Below, in pieces: positions 39,355 through 48,282 of a stretch of DNA of 64,000 nucleotides. How positions within the stretch are numbered: the first letter of the stretch is position 1; each line of letters starts with the position of its first letter. Both the position numbers and the translations under genes were made by a program. The stretch covers positions 1 to 64,000 of the forward strand of contig NZ_JAKZAJ010000006.1 in NCBI RefSeq assembly GCF_023156285.1, written 5' to 3'. This DNA is from Marinobacter koreensis (GTDB lineage: Bacteria; Pseudomonadota; Gammaproteobacteria; Pseudomonadales; Oleiphilaceae). Under the pieces are notes generated by a model. The model made no database searches. It was given only the letters and a program-made list of their open reading frames with translations, and had not been told where the DNA came from.

Positions 39355-40002
39355 CTACTGAATCTGCCTGAGGAACCGCAGCCAGTCCTCAGGCTCATCC
39401 ACATCCCAACGGGGCTCAAGCAAGGCAAAGCTGAGCCCCTTTTCTTCCAGTCTCTCACAGGTCTGTGCCAGCACCCGGGACGTTCCCCAGTCAATTCCCG
39501 ACAGCATACCCTCGACCACACGAGACGCCCCGATCAGGACGTATCCACCGTCTTCGGAGGGGCCAAGCACGACATCGTGATTGGCAAGACATTCGACGGC
39601 CTTTCGCGCATAGGCCGGATCAACCGATGGGCAATCGCTACCCACCACAAGTGCCCGTGAATGGGCGTGCAGCGACGCGGAAAGGGCCGCCTCCATCCGG
39701 TCACCCAGGGTCGCTCCCTGTTGCGTATTCTGAACCAAACCTGCGCCTTCAACCTCCTGCAGAATGGTCGCCGCGTCCGCCAGATCATCTTCGCAGAGAC
39801 GGTCCCACCAGAACTGAACCGGATAGCCGGTGGCACACAGGTTGTCGAGAACGCTCAACGTGAGCCGGTTATGAGCGTCCAGGGCTCCGTCAGCACCCAG
39901 TTCAGGCATCAACCGGGTCTTTACACGACCGGCTTCCGGCCATTTGGCAAACTGCAGGAAAACCGCGTCAGCAGCGCGTTCAGTGTCGGGCATTTCGGAC
40001 AT
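39355..40002 (-). CDS. TIGR04282 / DUF2064 glycosyltransferase-like protein
   Basis: The 215-residue protein has the nucleotide-binding pattern of DUF2064: FLQFAKWPEAGRVKTRLMPE near the start, GSDCPSVDP and LGPSEDGGYVLIG. Members are annotated as arsenosugar-biosynthesis or related glycosyltransferases, but the substrate is unproven. The start is ATG at 40002 (MSEMPDTE) or 39993. The gene overlaps the end of the upstream TIGR04283 gene by 23 bases. The two families occur together in many genomes. Confidence 0.85.
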   Translation of the reverse strand: MSEMPDTERAADAVFLQFAKWPEAGRVKTRLMPELGADGALDAHNRLTLSVLDNLCATGYPVQFWWDRLCEDDLADAATILQEVEGAGLVQNTQQGATLGDRMEAALSASLHAHSRALVVGSDCPSVDPAYARKAVECLANHDVVLGPSEDGGYVLIGASRVVEGMLSGIDWGTSRVLAQTCERLEEKGLSFALLEPRWDVDEPEDWLRFLRQIQ

Positions 40003-40687
40003 CCGTTCGGTAGGACAGTGAAAGCGTCTCCGGCGATTCACCACGCCAGTATCGCCAACGCAGACGCCACATCAAAAAAATTGTGCGCCATGGCCCCAGA
40101 TGCTCCCATCGCCGGCTGTCGGTTACCACCGGTGCCGATACACAAAAAGGCCTTGATCGCCTCGCCAATCGGCTGGAGAACTCGACGTCCTCCATCAGCG
40201 GAATCGGCTCAAACCCGCCGAGGTCTTCAAACAGGGCCCGGCGCACGAACAAGGCCTGGTCGCCGGTACAGACTCCGGTGAGACGGGATCGCCGGTTCAT
40301 GAACCAGCCGATCACACGAAACAGAAAGCGATCGCCACTCAGGCGAACGTCGAAACGTCCCCAGGACCGACCGCTTAGGAAAAACCGGCTCAGCTCGACA
40401 AGCGCCGTGGGCGGCAGACGGGTATCGGCGTGCAGGAAGAGCAACACATTGCCCCGCGCCCGGGACGCACCGGCATTCATCTGTGCGGCCCGCCCCTTTT
40501 CCGAGACCACAAGCCGGTCACACAGCGGACGAGCCAGTTCGGCGGTGCCGTCCGGGCTGCCGGCATCCACCACCAGAACCTCATGGCCGGCCGACCGGAT
40601 GTCTTGCAGAGCCGTCAGCGACTCGGTAATGCCTTCGGCCTCATTCCACACCGGAACAATCACGCTTAACGCGAACCCTTCAGACAC
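39980..40687 (-). CDS. TIGR04283 family glycosyltransferase (GT2)
   Basis: This 235-residue family 2 glycosyltransferase has SVIVPVWNEAEGI, VVDAGSPDGT, and the DxD-like HADTRLP with the downstream GDQALFVRR. Members pair with TIGR04282 proteins in a pathway that is poorly defined. The start is GTG at 40687 with GGGAGCGAGG upstream. It overlaps its partner and is read away from the tRNA-Arg gene. Confidence 0.87.
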   Translation of the reverse strand: MSEGFALSVIVPVWNEAEGITESLTALQDIRSAGHEVLVVDAGSPDGTAELARPLCDRLVVSEKGRAAQMNAGASRARGNVLLFLHADTRLPPTALVELSRFFLSGRSWGRFDVRLSGDRFLFRVIGWFMNRRSRLTGVCTGDQALFVRRALFEDLGGFEPIPLMEDVEFSSRLARRSRPFCVSAPVVTDSRRWEHLGPWRTIFLMWRLRWRYWRGESPETLSLSYRTDVRNARH

Positions 40688-40725
40688 ACCTCGCTCCCGG
40701 AAGATCTTTCAACTGAGACAACACC

Positions 40726-40754
40726 TTGAGCCACAAGCCCTTGACCGCTATCAT
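40726..40754 (+). promoter_or_regulatory. Promoter of tRNA-Arg
   Basis: TTGAGC (40726-40731), a 17-nt spacer and TATCAT (40749-40754) are followed by a GC-rich discriminator (ACCGGCC), as expected for a stringently controlled stable-RNA promoter. The predicted start is about 14 nt before the mature tRNA 5' end. Confidence 0.6.
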
Positions 40755-40774
40755 ACCGGCCTTCTCAGAGATTT

Positions 40775-40851
40775 GCCCCCGTAGCTCATCTGGATAGAGC
40801 GTCCCCCTCCTAAGGGGAAGGTAGCAGGTTCGAGTCCTGCCGGGGGTACCA
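40775..40851 (+). tRNA. tRNA-Arg (anticodon CCU)
   Basis: The sequence folds into a full cloverleaf: acceptor GCCCCCG with CGGGGGT (a G-U pair at 1-72), D arm around AGCTCATCTGGATAGAGC, anticodon stem-loop with CTCCTAA (anticodon CCT), T arm GCAGG-TTCGAGT-CCTGC, discriminator A and an encoded CCA. It reads AGG codons. No integrase or attachment-site duplication is visible beside it. Confidence 0.97.
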
Positions 40852-40926
40852 GCTTTCCCCCCCAGGCATGTTCTCTCTGAATCACGCAGGTTAAACTGCG
40901 AATCCGTTCGACTATCCGGATCTCAA

Positions 40927-41601
40927 ATGGCCCGCTTCACTGAAATCGGCACCGCAACGATTCCCGGCAAGGGGACACAGCTTCGCCTTTTGCAACGCAA
41001 TGATGAATTCTCGATCAAGATCGCCGGCACCACCGGAGAGCTTATGAACAGCCGTGTTCATGGTTCCGAGGACGCCCTGGCCACCCTTGCCTGTGAACGT
41101 ATCGCCGGACAACCCTCTCCCCGAGTCCTGATTGGCGGCCTGGGGATGGGATTTACTCTGGCCGCGGCATTATCAGCCCTGGGTGAAGATGCCCGGGTAA
41201 CGGTGGCGGAACTGGTTCCCGAAGTGGAGGAATGGAACCGGGGCCCCCTGGGAGCGGCCGCAGGGAACCCGCTGAAGGATCCCCGGGCGAGTGTACATAT
41301 CGGTGATGTCGCAGAACTGCTCAGAACCAGCGAGGGACAATGGGATGCCATCCTGCTGGATGTGGATAATGGCCCGGAAGGCCTGACCCGCAAGGAGAAT
41401 AACTGGATTTACTCCCCGGAAGGTATTGCCGCCGCCCAGAAATCTCTGAGCCCCGAGGGCATCCTGGCCTATTGGTCCGCCGGCCCGGAGCAGGCGTTTA
41501 CCGAGAGGCTTCGCCGCGCCGGGTTTTCCGTGGAGCCGGTGACCGTTCGTGCGCTGCGGCCCGGCAAGGGCGCCCGCCACGTTATCTGGCTGGCATGGTA
41601 G
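40927..41601 (+). CDS. Spermidine-synthase-like SAM-binding protein
   Basis: The 224-residue protein has a Rossmann methyltransferase fold similar to spermidine synthases: VLIGGLGMGFTLAAAL, then VTVAELVPEVEEWNRG and ILLDVDNGPEGLT. It is shorter than SpeE (about 285) and lacks its N-terminal strand domain, so polyamine synthesis is uncertain. It lies 76 nt after the tRNA and converges on the SulP gene. Confidence 0.78.
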   Translation: MARFTEIGTATIPGKGTQLRLLQRNDEFSIKIAGTTGELMNSRVHGSEDALATLACERIAGQPSPRVLIGGLGMGFTLAAALSALGEDARVTVAELVPEVEEWNRGPLGAAAGNPLKDPRASVHIGDVAELLRTSEGQWDAILLDVDNGPEGLTRKENNWIYSPEGIAAAQKSLSPEGILAYWSAGPEQAFTERLRRAGFSVEPVTVRALRPGKGARHVIWLAW

Positions 41602-41605
41602 CCCC

Positions 41606-41638
41606 GGCTCTATCTGACCCAATCAGATAACCGGAGCC
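41606..41638. terminator. Hairpin between convergent genes
   Basis: GGCTC-TATCTGA (41606-41617) pairs with TCAGATA (41623-41629) and, across a 4-nt bulge, with GAGCC (41634-41638). It covers the SulP stop codon and has no T tract, so it is at most a weak bidirectional terminator. Confidence 0.4.
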
Positions 41639-43374
41639 CCCGATTCACAGGGTTTGTCGACTGGGGGCTTTACCAGGTTTTTCCAGGCATCATAGGTACT
41701 CAGGAAGATCTGGCCCGTCAATTCCGCACAGAAATCGGTGCCCTTCAGCCGGTCCATAACCGGCCCCTTCACCTCGGCAAGATGCAAACGAATCCCGGCG
41801 TCCCTCAGACGTGCGTTGATCGTCTCGAGGCTTTCGAGCGCCGACGCATCAATGGCGTTTACCGCCTGACAGGCGAGCACCAGATCTTTGACCCTGGGAT
41901 GCTCGGATACCAGTTCCAATACGGTTTCTTCCAGAAACCTGGCATTGGCAAAGTAAAGGCTTTCGTCCACTCGCAGCACCAGAGTCTCTTCGTCGATCTC
42001 AACGTTGTGGCGCCGGATATTCCTGAAATGTTCGGTACCGGGAATGCGTCCGACAACAGCGCTGTGAGGCCGGCTTGTGCGATAGAGATACAACCCGATT
42101 GAGAGCCCCACCCCCACGAGGATGCCCGCTTCGACACCCTGAACAAGCGTCAGGATGATGGTCGCGAGCATGGCCGCGGCATCGCCCCTGGAGTAGGCCA
42201 GTGTTCGCCGGATCGCGGCAAAGTCAATCAGCGTGGACACCGCAATGATAATCGTGGCGGCCAGGGTCGCCTTGGGCAGAAAGGCAAGGAATCCGGTCAG
42301 AGTGAGCGTGGCAAGCGCAATGCCGACGGCAGTCAGCGCGCCCGCGATGGGAGTTTGAGCACCGGCTTCGAAGTTAACCACAGACCGGGAGAAGCCGCCT
42401 GAGACCGGTGAGCCCCCGCTGATTCCAGCACCCATGTTTGCCAGCCCCAGAGCGATCAGCTCCGAGTCGGGATCAATTCTCTGGCGCCTTTTGGCTGCCA
42501 GGGTCTGGGCCACGGATACGGACTCCACGAAACCCACAAGACTGATCAGTACAGCCGCCGGCACCAGTGTGGCCCAGATCTCCGGATCAAGGGACGGCAG
42601 GCTGATGCTTGGAAGCCCTTTTGGAACGTCGCCGACCAGATTTACCCCGGCTGCCCCGAGGTCAAAATGCCATGCGGCCAGCGTCGTCACAATCACTGCA
42701 GACACCGGCGCGGCCTTAGCGCTCAGATCTGCCAGACGCGCTGAAAGCCCCAGGCCTGTCAGCCACTTTTTCAGGTAGCGTCGGCAGAGGTACAGATACA
42801 TCGCAACCCCACCGCCAATCAGGAGGGTTATTGGATTGATCCCGCCCAGCTGCTGCCAGAGCCCGTGAACCATCTCGATCAGATTGTGGCCACCGCCCTT
42901 GATCCCGAGGATATGACCAATCTGACTGCCGGCAATCAGTATTCCGGATGCCGTGACAAAGCCGGAAATCACGGGATGGCTCAGAAAGTTGGCCATAAAC
43001 CCGAGACGCAGGAGGCCCATGGCAACGAGGATCAGGCCGGAAAGCGCTGCCAGCACCAGGGCGGCGCCCACATACTCCGGCGTTCCGGCAGCGGCTATGC
43101 CGCCCAGCGCGGAGGCCGTCATCAACGAGGCGACCGCGACCGGTCCGACGGCCAACGTTGCACTGGTTCCGAACACGGCATAAACCACCAGCGGGATCAT
43201 ACTCGCGTACAACCCGACCTCCGGCGGTAATCCCGCGAGCAACGCATAGGCCAATGCCTGCGGCACGAGCATCAGGGTAACAATGACGGCAGCCAGGGTG
43301 TCACTGACGAAGGTGTCGCCCCGGTACGTTTTCAGCCAACCCACAATGGGCAGGAATTTGGCAATCCGCTTCAT
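41623..43374 (-). CDS. SulP family anion transporter with STAS domain
   Basis: The 583-residue membrane protein has the SulP start (KFLPIVGWLKTYRGDTFVSD), the conserved VPQALAYALLAGLPPEVGLY, about 10-12 transmembrane segments, NMGAGISGGSPVSGGFSRS, and a cytoplasmic STAS domain (about 450-560) with ACQAVNAIDASALESLE. SulP members move sulfate, bicarbonate or other anions. Because it follows a persulfide-dioxygenase-like gene by 34 nt, sulfur oxyanion transport is a good guess. Confidence 0.92.
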   Translation of the reverse strand: MKRIAKFLPIVGWLKTYRGDTFVSDTLAAVIVTLMLVPQALAYALLAGLPPEVGLYASMIPLVVYAVFGTSATLAVGPVAVASLMTASALGGIAAAGTPEYVGAALVLAALSGLILVAMGLLRLGFMANFLSHPVISGFVTASGILIAGSQIGHILGIKGGGHNLIEMVHGLWQQLGGINPITLLIGGGVAMYLYLCRRYLKKWLTGLGLSARLADLSAKAAPVSAVIVTTLAAWHFDLGAAGVNLVGDVPKGLPSISLPSLDPEIWATLVPAAVLISLVGFVESVSVAQTLAAKRRQRIDPDSELIALGLANMGAGISGGSPVSGGFSRSVVNFEAGAQTPIAGALTAVGIALATLTLTGFLAFLPKATLAATIIIAVSTLIDFAAIRRTLAYSRGDAAAMLATIILTLVQGVEAGILVGVGLSIGLYLYRTSRPHSAVVGRIPGTEHFRNIRRHNVEIDEETLVLRVDESLYFANARFLEETVLELVSEHPRVKDLVLACQAVNAIDASALESLETINARLRDAGIRLHLAEVKGPVMDRLKGTDFCAELTGQIFLSTYDAWKNLVKPPVDKPCESGAPVI

Positions 43375-43408
43375 TTCCTATCGAACTCCTTGCGTTACCG
43401 GACTCCCC

Positions 43409-44275
43409 TTAAAAGCGATTGAGCGGGACTCTCAGGTAAACCTGGCCGTTATCCTCTGCGGGCGGCATCTCACCAGCCCTCATATTTACCTGCACCGACG
43501 GCAGGATCAGACGAGGCATGTTCAATGTGGCATCGCGCTCGGTTCTGAGCCTGACGAAGTCGCTTTCGCTGATGCCTTCACCCACGTGGATATTGTTCGC
43601 CAGCTGCTCAGCCACGGTTGTTTCGTGGAGGAACTCGTCGCGCCCGGCGCCTTTGTAGTCGTGGCACAGGAAAATCCGGGTGTCACCCGGCAGTGCCAGC
43701 ACTTTCTGGACGGAACGATAAAGGGTATGGGCATCGCCTCCCGGAAAATCACACCGGGCGGTCCCGGAATCCGGAGCAAACAGGGTGTCACCAACAAAGG
43801 CGGCATCCCCAATCACGTAGGTCAGGCACGCCGGGGTATGGCCAGGGGTGTGAAGAACGCGACCTTCAAGCGTGCCAATCCGGAAGGTATCACCCTCCTT
43901 GAACAGGCGATCGAACTGGCTGCCGTCCCGGGCGAAGTCCGTACCGGCGTTGAAGACCTTGCCGAAAATTTCCTGAACATCCACGATTTTTTCGCCAATA
44001 CCGGTTTGACCGTTCAGCTGCGCCTGGAGATAAGGGGCGGCCGACAGGTGATCCGCATGCACGTGGGTCTCGAGGATCCATTCAACAGTAAGCCCGTTAT
44101 TTCTCACATGCCGGACAATGTCGTCGGCGGAACGGACGTCGGTTCGGCCCGCTGCATAATCGAAATCCAGCACTGAATCGATAATGGCGCATGCCGAGCT
44201 TTGCGGATCGCGAACCACGTAGCTGAACGTATTGGTCGGTTCATCGAAGAAATGGGTGACCAGCGGCGTCTGCAT
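43409..44275 (-). CDS. Metallo-beta-lactamase fold persulfide-dioxygenase-like enzyme (Blh/ETHE1-like)
   Basis: The 288-residue protein has the metal motif ETHVHADHLSAA (His71, His73, Asp75, His76), then LHTPGHTPACLTYVIGD and FVGDTLFAPDSGTARCDFPG, characteristic of Blh/ETHE1 sulfur dioxygenases. These oxidise glutathione persulfide to sulfite. A rhodanese domain found in some relatives is absent. The ATG at 44275 follows GGGAGGGCAGG. It is the first gene of an operon with the SulP transporter and lies behind an inverted-repeat operator. Confidence 0.87.
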   Translation of the reverse strand: MQTPLVTHFFDEPTNTFSYVVRDPQSSACAIIDSVLDFDYAAGRTDVRSADDIVRHVRNNGLTVEWILETHVHADHLSAAPYLQAQLNGQTGIGEKIVDVQEIFGKVFNAGTDFARDGSQFDRLFKEGDTFRIGTLEGRVLHTPGHTPACLTYVIGDAAFVGDTLFAPDSGTARCDFPGGDAHTLYRSVQKVLALPGDTRIFLCHDYKGAGRDEFLHETTVAEQLANNIHVGEGISESDFVRLRTERDATLNMPRLILPSVQVNMRAGEMPPAEDNGQVYLRVPLNRF

Positions 44276-44328
44276 AGTCCTGCCCTCCCTGTGGGGTATG
44301 AATCATTGCCCACAATTTAAACATACTT

Positions 44329-44362
44329 TATGGAATAACCATAGTTCGTTATGGAATAATGA
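44329..44362. promoter_or_regulatory. Inverted-repeat operator with a second half copy
   Basis: TATGGAATAACCATA (44329-44343) is a perfect inverted repeat (TATGG-AATAA-CCATA). A related TATGGAATAATGA begins 21 bp later at 44350, two helical turns away. The site lies about 55 bp upstream of the persulfide-dioxygenase-like gene. In other bacteria such genes are repressed by ArsR-type sulfide sensors (BigR/SqrR) at AT-rich palindromes. No such regulator gene adjoins it here. Confidence 0.55.
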
Positions 44363-44498
44363 AACGATAAGCTTGATAGGGCTGGTCAATCGCCGGTTAT
44401 CCCGGCGACAGATCGTCGCACCACCGGAATAAATCGATATCCGAACGGCTGCGAGCTCTATACTGACAGCTTAAACAGGACTCATCAGGAGGTGACCC

Positions 44499-45074
44499 AT
44501 GTTCAAGCCCGCATTGGCATCCGCCGTACTGCTCGCGTTAGCCCCGGTCGGCGCCATCGCGCAGGAAACCACCCCATCCACGGAAGCCCTGGTTGCTGAA
44601 GCACGCGCCATGGTCAAGGACTTTGGAGGATCTTTAAAACAGGCTCTGCAGGCAGCCATCAAGGAAGGGGGACTGGAGAACGGGATCGGGGTCTGTAACA
44701 CCGTGGCCCCTGAGATTGCCGCCTCGAACAGCAAGGGCGCCTGGACCATAAGCCGCACCAGTCTCAAGGTCCGCAACCCAGGAAACACACCAACTGAATG
44801 GCAGCGGCTGCAATTGCAGGCCATGGACCGACAGCCGGTCAAAAACGGCAAGCCGGTCGAAACCTGGCAGGTATCGGATGCCACCGGACAACCGGCCTTT
44901 CGGTATATGAGCGCTATTCCCACACAGAAGCTGTGCCTTGGGTGCCATGGCAAGTCCATTGAGCCTGGCGTGAAGGCAAAATTGGCAGAGCTCTATCCGA
45001 ACGACAAGGCGACCGGTTTCTCCGAAGGGGAACTCAGGGGCGCGTTCGTCGTCACCTATCAACCGGAGCAATAA
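44499..45074 (+). CDS. DUF3365 periplasmic protein with haem-binding CxxCH
   Basis: The 191-residue protein has a signal peptide (LLALAPVGAIA, cleavage near residue 21), a DUF3365 (Tll0287-like) domain and a single CLGCHG motif at Cys146-His150, which should bind one c-type haem. DUF3365 domains resemble PAS-type sensor domains. The gene has no sensor partner beside it, so it may be a free electron carrier or ligand-binding protein. AGGAGGTG precedes the ATG. Confidence 0.87.
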   Translation: MFKPALASAVLLALAPVGAIAQETTPSTEALVAEARAMVKDFGGSLKQALQAAIKEGGLENGIGVCNTVAPEIAASNSKGAWTISRTSLKVRNPGNTPTEWQRLQLQAMDRQPVKNGKPVETWQVSDATGQPAFRYMSAIPTQKLCLGCHGKSIEPGVKAKLAELYPNDKATGFSEGELRGAFVVTYQPEQ

Positions 45075-45110
45075 TTGTCCGGAGGCGGCAACCAGCCAAC
45101 GGTCGCGTGG

Positions 45111-45779
45111 CTATTGTTCGCGGCACCGCTCGAGAAACGAATCCAGATCCCGGATTTCTTCCAGACACAGGCTATGGTCCATACCATAGGAATGAAATTC
45201 GGGCTCGAATCCCTGCTTCTCCAGTTGCGCTTTTGCCGCCTCGCCAAGGGATTCCGGAACGATCGGATCAAAACGACCATGGCCGATGAATACCGGCAGT
45301 CCCCGGTTGGGCTCGGATAGTTCGATGGTCGCTGCGGTGGCGTAGTAGGTCGACAGCGCGAAGAGTCCACCAAGCCGTTCGGGATAGCTCAGCGCCAGCT
45401 CGTAGGCGACCGCCCCACCCTGGGAAAACCCGCCGATAATAATATTCTCGCTGGCGACGCCACGATCCCGCTCCTGCTCGATCAGCCTGGCGACTGCCCT
45501 GGCGGAAGCCTTGAGCTGGGGTTCGTCGACCTTGCGATCAATGTCCATGGCGAGGATGTCGTACCAGGCCGGCATCACCATGCCACCGTTCACCGTGACC
45601 GGCATATCCGGCGCGTGGGGAAAGATAAACCGGACCGGCCGGCCTTTACCAAAGGCCAACTCGGGAACCACAGGCTCGAAATCGTGGCCGCTGGCACCCA
45701 GCCCGTGAAGCCAGATTACCGTTATCTCCGGATTATCACCGGTATCGATCTGCAGCGTATCCAGGGCTGTCATCGTCAT
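45111..45779 (-). CDS. Alpha/beta-hydrolase, carboxylesterase of the Est/YpfH type
   Basis: The 222-residue serine hydrolase has VIWLHGLGASGHDFEPVVPE, nucleophile motif GGFSQGGAVAYE, catalytic Asp in GRFDPIVPE and His in GMDHSLCLEE. It matches small bacterial phospholipase/carboxylesterases, which act on short acyl esters. Its substrate here is unknown. It is divergent from the YcbL-type gene. Confidence 0.92.
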   Translation of the reverse strand: MTMTALDTLQIDTGDNPEITVIWLHGLGASGHDFEPVVPELAFGKGRPVRFIFPHAPDMPVTVNGGMVMPAWYDILAMDIDRKVDEPQLKASARAVARLIEQERDRGVASENIIIGGFSQGGAVAYELALSYPERLGGLFALSTYYATAATIELSEPNRGLPVFIGHGRFDPIVPESLGEAAKAQLEKQGFEPEFHSYGMDHSLCLEEIRDLDSFLERCREQ

Positions 45780-45869
45780 TTCCTACCCTCTATGATGAGT
45801 CAGCCCGGAACCTTACCATTGTTGGTATGATAACCCGATACCCATGACCCACTCCGTTCGAGAAAAGGT

Positions 45870-46517
45870 ATGTCCCTGAAGTACAGAATCATTCCTGTCA
45901 CGCCTTTCCAGCAGAACTGTTCCCTCATCTGGTGCGACGCCACTGGCAAAGCCGCGGTGGTGGATCCCGGCGGTGACCTGGATCGAATCCGGTCCGCCAT
46001 TTCAGAGGAAGGGGTAACCGTCGAGAAGATCCTTCTGACCCATGCGCACATTGATCATGCCGGCGGCACTGCCGAGCTGGCCAAAGCGCTGTCACTGCCG
46101 ATCGAGGGACCGCATCACGACGATAATTTCTGGATCCAGGGACTGCCACAGCAGGCACAGATGTTCGGCTTTCCCGCGCCGGAGGTGTTCACACCCGATC
46201 ACTGGCTGGAGGACGGCGACACGGTGACTGTCGGTGGAGAAACACTGGAAGTCCTGCACTGCCCCGGCCACACGCCGGGCCATGTGGTGTTTTTCAATCG
46301 GGCATCCGGCCTGGCACTGGTTGGCGACGTTCTGTTCCAGGGATCAATCGGTCGAACGGATTTTCCGAAGGGGGACTACAACACACTGGTGCGGTCCATC
46401 CGGGAAAAGCTGTTCCCGCTTGGCGATACGGTTGCCTTCATTCCGGGGCACGGCCCCATGTCGACGTTCGGTCAGGAACGCCAAAGTAATCCTTTTGTTT
46501 CGGACCACCGGGGCTGA
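45870..46517 (+). CDS. YcbL-like metallo-beta-lactamase hydrolase (glyoxalase II-like)
   Basis: The 215-residue protein has ILLTHAHIDHAGGTAEL, the second His in LHCPGHTPGHVVFF, and the Asp in ALVGDVLFQGSIGRTDFPKG, as in YcbL and type II glyoxalases. It may hydrolyse thioesters such as S-lactoylglutathione. It lacks the C-terminal extension of classical GloB. It is followed by an 8-bp hairpin (46506-46533) that spans its stop codon. Confidence 0.9.
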   Translation: MSLKYRIIPVTPFQQNCSLIWCDATGKAAVVDPGGDLDRIRSAISEEGVTVEKILLTHAHIDHAGGTAELAKALSLPIEGPHHDDNFWIQGLPQQAQMFGFPAPEVFTPDHWLEDGDTVTVGGETLEVLHCPGHTPGHVVFFNRASGLALVGDVLFQGSIGRTDFPKGDYNTLVRSIREKLFPLGDTVAFIPGHGPMSTFGQERQSNPFVSDHRG

Positions 46518-46543
46518 TCCCTCAACCCCGGTGCCAACCACTG

Positions 46544-48163
46544 CTATCGGGACTGGTTGAGACGAAACTGTTCGATGGTGCGACGCAAGTTTTCCGCCAT
46601 GGCCAGAAGATCGCCGGCAATCCGCGCCGTTTCCTGGGCATCGCCCGAGGTTTGCTCGCTGGACCGGCTGATCTCGATCACGTTCTGATTGATGGATTCG
46701 GACACCTGGCTCTGCTCGTTTGCCGCGCTCTCCATCTCCTCGTTCAGCCCGGTAATTTCCCGAACCGCTGATGCAATCCCCTGAAGCTCCGTCTCCACCC
46801 TCAGGATAGCGTCCACCTGTTGGCCGGCCAGTTCCGAGGCATGGCGCATGGTGCCCACACAATCGACCACTTCGGCTTTCAGGCCTTCGATGGTGTTGCG
46901 GATATCACCGGTGGAATCCTGGGTCCTTGCAGCCAGGGCGCGCACCTCGTCGGCGACGACGGCAAAGCCACGGCCCTGCTCTCCTGCCCGGGCCGCCTCT
47001 ATGGCGGCATTCAGGGCCAGAAGATTGGTCTGATCGGCAATGTCAGAGATCACCTTGAGCATATCGGTCATCTGGCTGGTGCGCTGATCCAGCAATTCGA
47101 TCCGGCGTGCCCCGTCCTGAACCTCAGTGTTCAGCGCCTCGATGCCTTCGACGGCATTTCTGGCCAGGGTCTCCCCTGTACCGGCTGACTCGACCGTGGC
47201 CAGCGATTTCTGGGTCGTGTGAATCGCGTTTTCCCGGACCTGAACGGCCGAGGCCGCCATTTCCGTCGTCGCACTTGCAACCTGATCAGTATTGTCCCGT
47301 TGCGCCAGGACTTCCTTTTCCGTGGTTTCCGCCTTGAGCGAAATGCTCTTGGCTGCCTGCTCCACCCGTTCGGCGTTATCCAGAACGGTATTCATGCTTT
47401 CCCGAATTTTGGCCATCATCCGGTTGAAAGCCCGGGAGACAGAACCGATTTCATCGTTTCGATGCACATCCAGCTCAATGGTCAGATCGGAGTTGCGTGA
47501 GATCTCGTCCATCCGGTCATGGAGCCGGCGCAGGCGGGCAAACACCAGTCGTCCAAGAACCAGTGCGGTCAGCAGAAACACGGTGACGAAAATCACCACC
47601 TGAATTCCGCCGCTGGCCAGCAACTGCTGATGGAGGCGGGCGTCACTGTCGGCCATGGAGTAATCCACCCGGATAGCGCCCAGTACCTGGCCCTCTTTGG
47701 CCTGATGACACCCCAGACAGTTCACCCCCTGATAGTCTTCCCGCGCAATGACCGGCTCGATCAGGGTATAGACGCGCCCATCCTCGCCTTCCGTGTAGGT
47801 CTGGATACGCTCACCCGAGAGCGCTCGCTCATCCATCGCTCCGCGCTGCTCCTCTTCGGCCAGCCCATTCCCGAACACCTGCTTGACGTGGTCGCCGCGA
47901 ATCACCCGCACGTCCAGAACGTCCTCGGGCGCTGCAAATTTCTGGCGGAGCATCTCCCGGTTGGCCATGGTACCGGTCAGCATCATGGTATTGAGGCCGT
48001 CGAAATAGGACTTGGCAAGCCCGTCGACATAGCGGTGGGTGTATTCCTCAAGGTGATCGCTTTGAGCCCTGGCGTTGTAGAGGACCGTCAGAACCAGAAC
48101 GAGAGAAAAGGCTGCGGCCAGCGCCGCCAGTAGCAGGAAACGGATGGAATATTGTTTTTTCAT
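46544..48163 (-). CDS. Methyl-accepting chemotaxis protein with periplasmic CxxCH haem motif
   Basis: The 539-residue chemoreceptor has two transmembrane segments (about 8-29 and 184-206), a periplasmic domain with NCLGCHQ (Cys149, Cys152, His153) for covalent haem attachment, a HAMP region (about 207-260) and a signalling domain with the hairpin tip [20 protein letters not shown] (380-399). No C-terminal CheR-docking pentapeptide is present. A haem sensor could respond to oxygen, NO, CO or redox state. The ATG at 48163 (MKKQYSIRF) gives a proper first membrane segment; a longer reading by 25 residues does not fit. An FNR/Anr-like palindrome lies about 105 bp upstream. Confidence 0.92.
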   Translation of the reverse strand: MKKQYSIRFLLLAALAAAFSLVLVLTVLYNARAQSDHLEEYTHRYVDGLAKSYFDGLNTMMLTGTMANREMLRQKFAAPEDVLDVRVIRGDHVKQVFGNGLAEEEQRGAMDERALSGERIQTYTEGEDGRVYTLIEPVIAREDYQGVNCLGCHQAKEGQVLGAIRVDYSMADSDARLHQQLLASGGIQVVIFVTVFLLTALVLGRLVFARLRRLHDRMDEISRNSDLTIELDVHRNDEIGSVSRAFNRMMAKIRESMNTVLDNAERVEQAAKSISLKAETTEKEVLAQRDNTDQVASATTEMAASAVQVRENAIHTTQKSLATVESAGTGETLARNAVEGIEALNTEVQDGARRIELLDQRTSQMTDMLKVISDIADQTNLLALNAAIEAARAGEQGRGFAVVADEVRALAARTQDSTGDIRNTIEGLKAEVVDCVGTMRHASELAGQQVDAILRVETELQGIASAVREITGLNEEMESAANEQSQVSESINQNVIEISRSSEQTSGDAQETARIAGDLLAMAENLRRTIEQFRLNQSR

Positions 48164-48268
48164 GGCAACTCGACTGCTGGATGCCGGCTTCGGCAATGTG
48201 AACGTTGACTCATGTCTTCTTTGACGACAATTCGGCACAGAACTGTATAGATAAACGTCAAACTTTCC

Positions 48269-48282
48269 CTGATCCAGATCAG
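48269..48282. promoter_or_regulatory. FNR/Anr-like palindrome
   Basis: CTGATCCAGATCAG is a 14-bp palindrome with the FNR/Anr core TGAT-N4-ATCA, matching 8 of 10 consensus positions (outer bases differ). It lies between the divergent haem-chemoreceptor gene and a gene of unknown function. A TAAAAT box at 48300-48305 on the plus strand could be a -10 for the unknown gene, with the palindrome about 37 bp before its start point. Confidence 0.45.

Noticed and set aside
40775..40926. tRNA-Arg as a possible integration site
   Set aside because: There is no integrase, direct repeat of the tRNA 3' end or composition shift on either side; flanking genes look like core genes.
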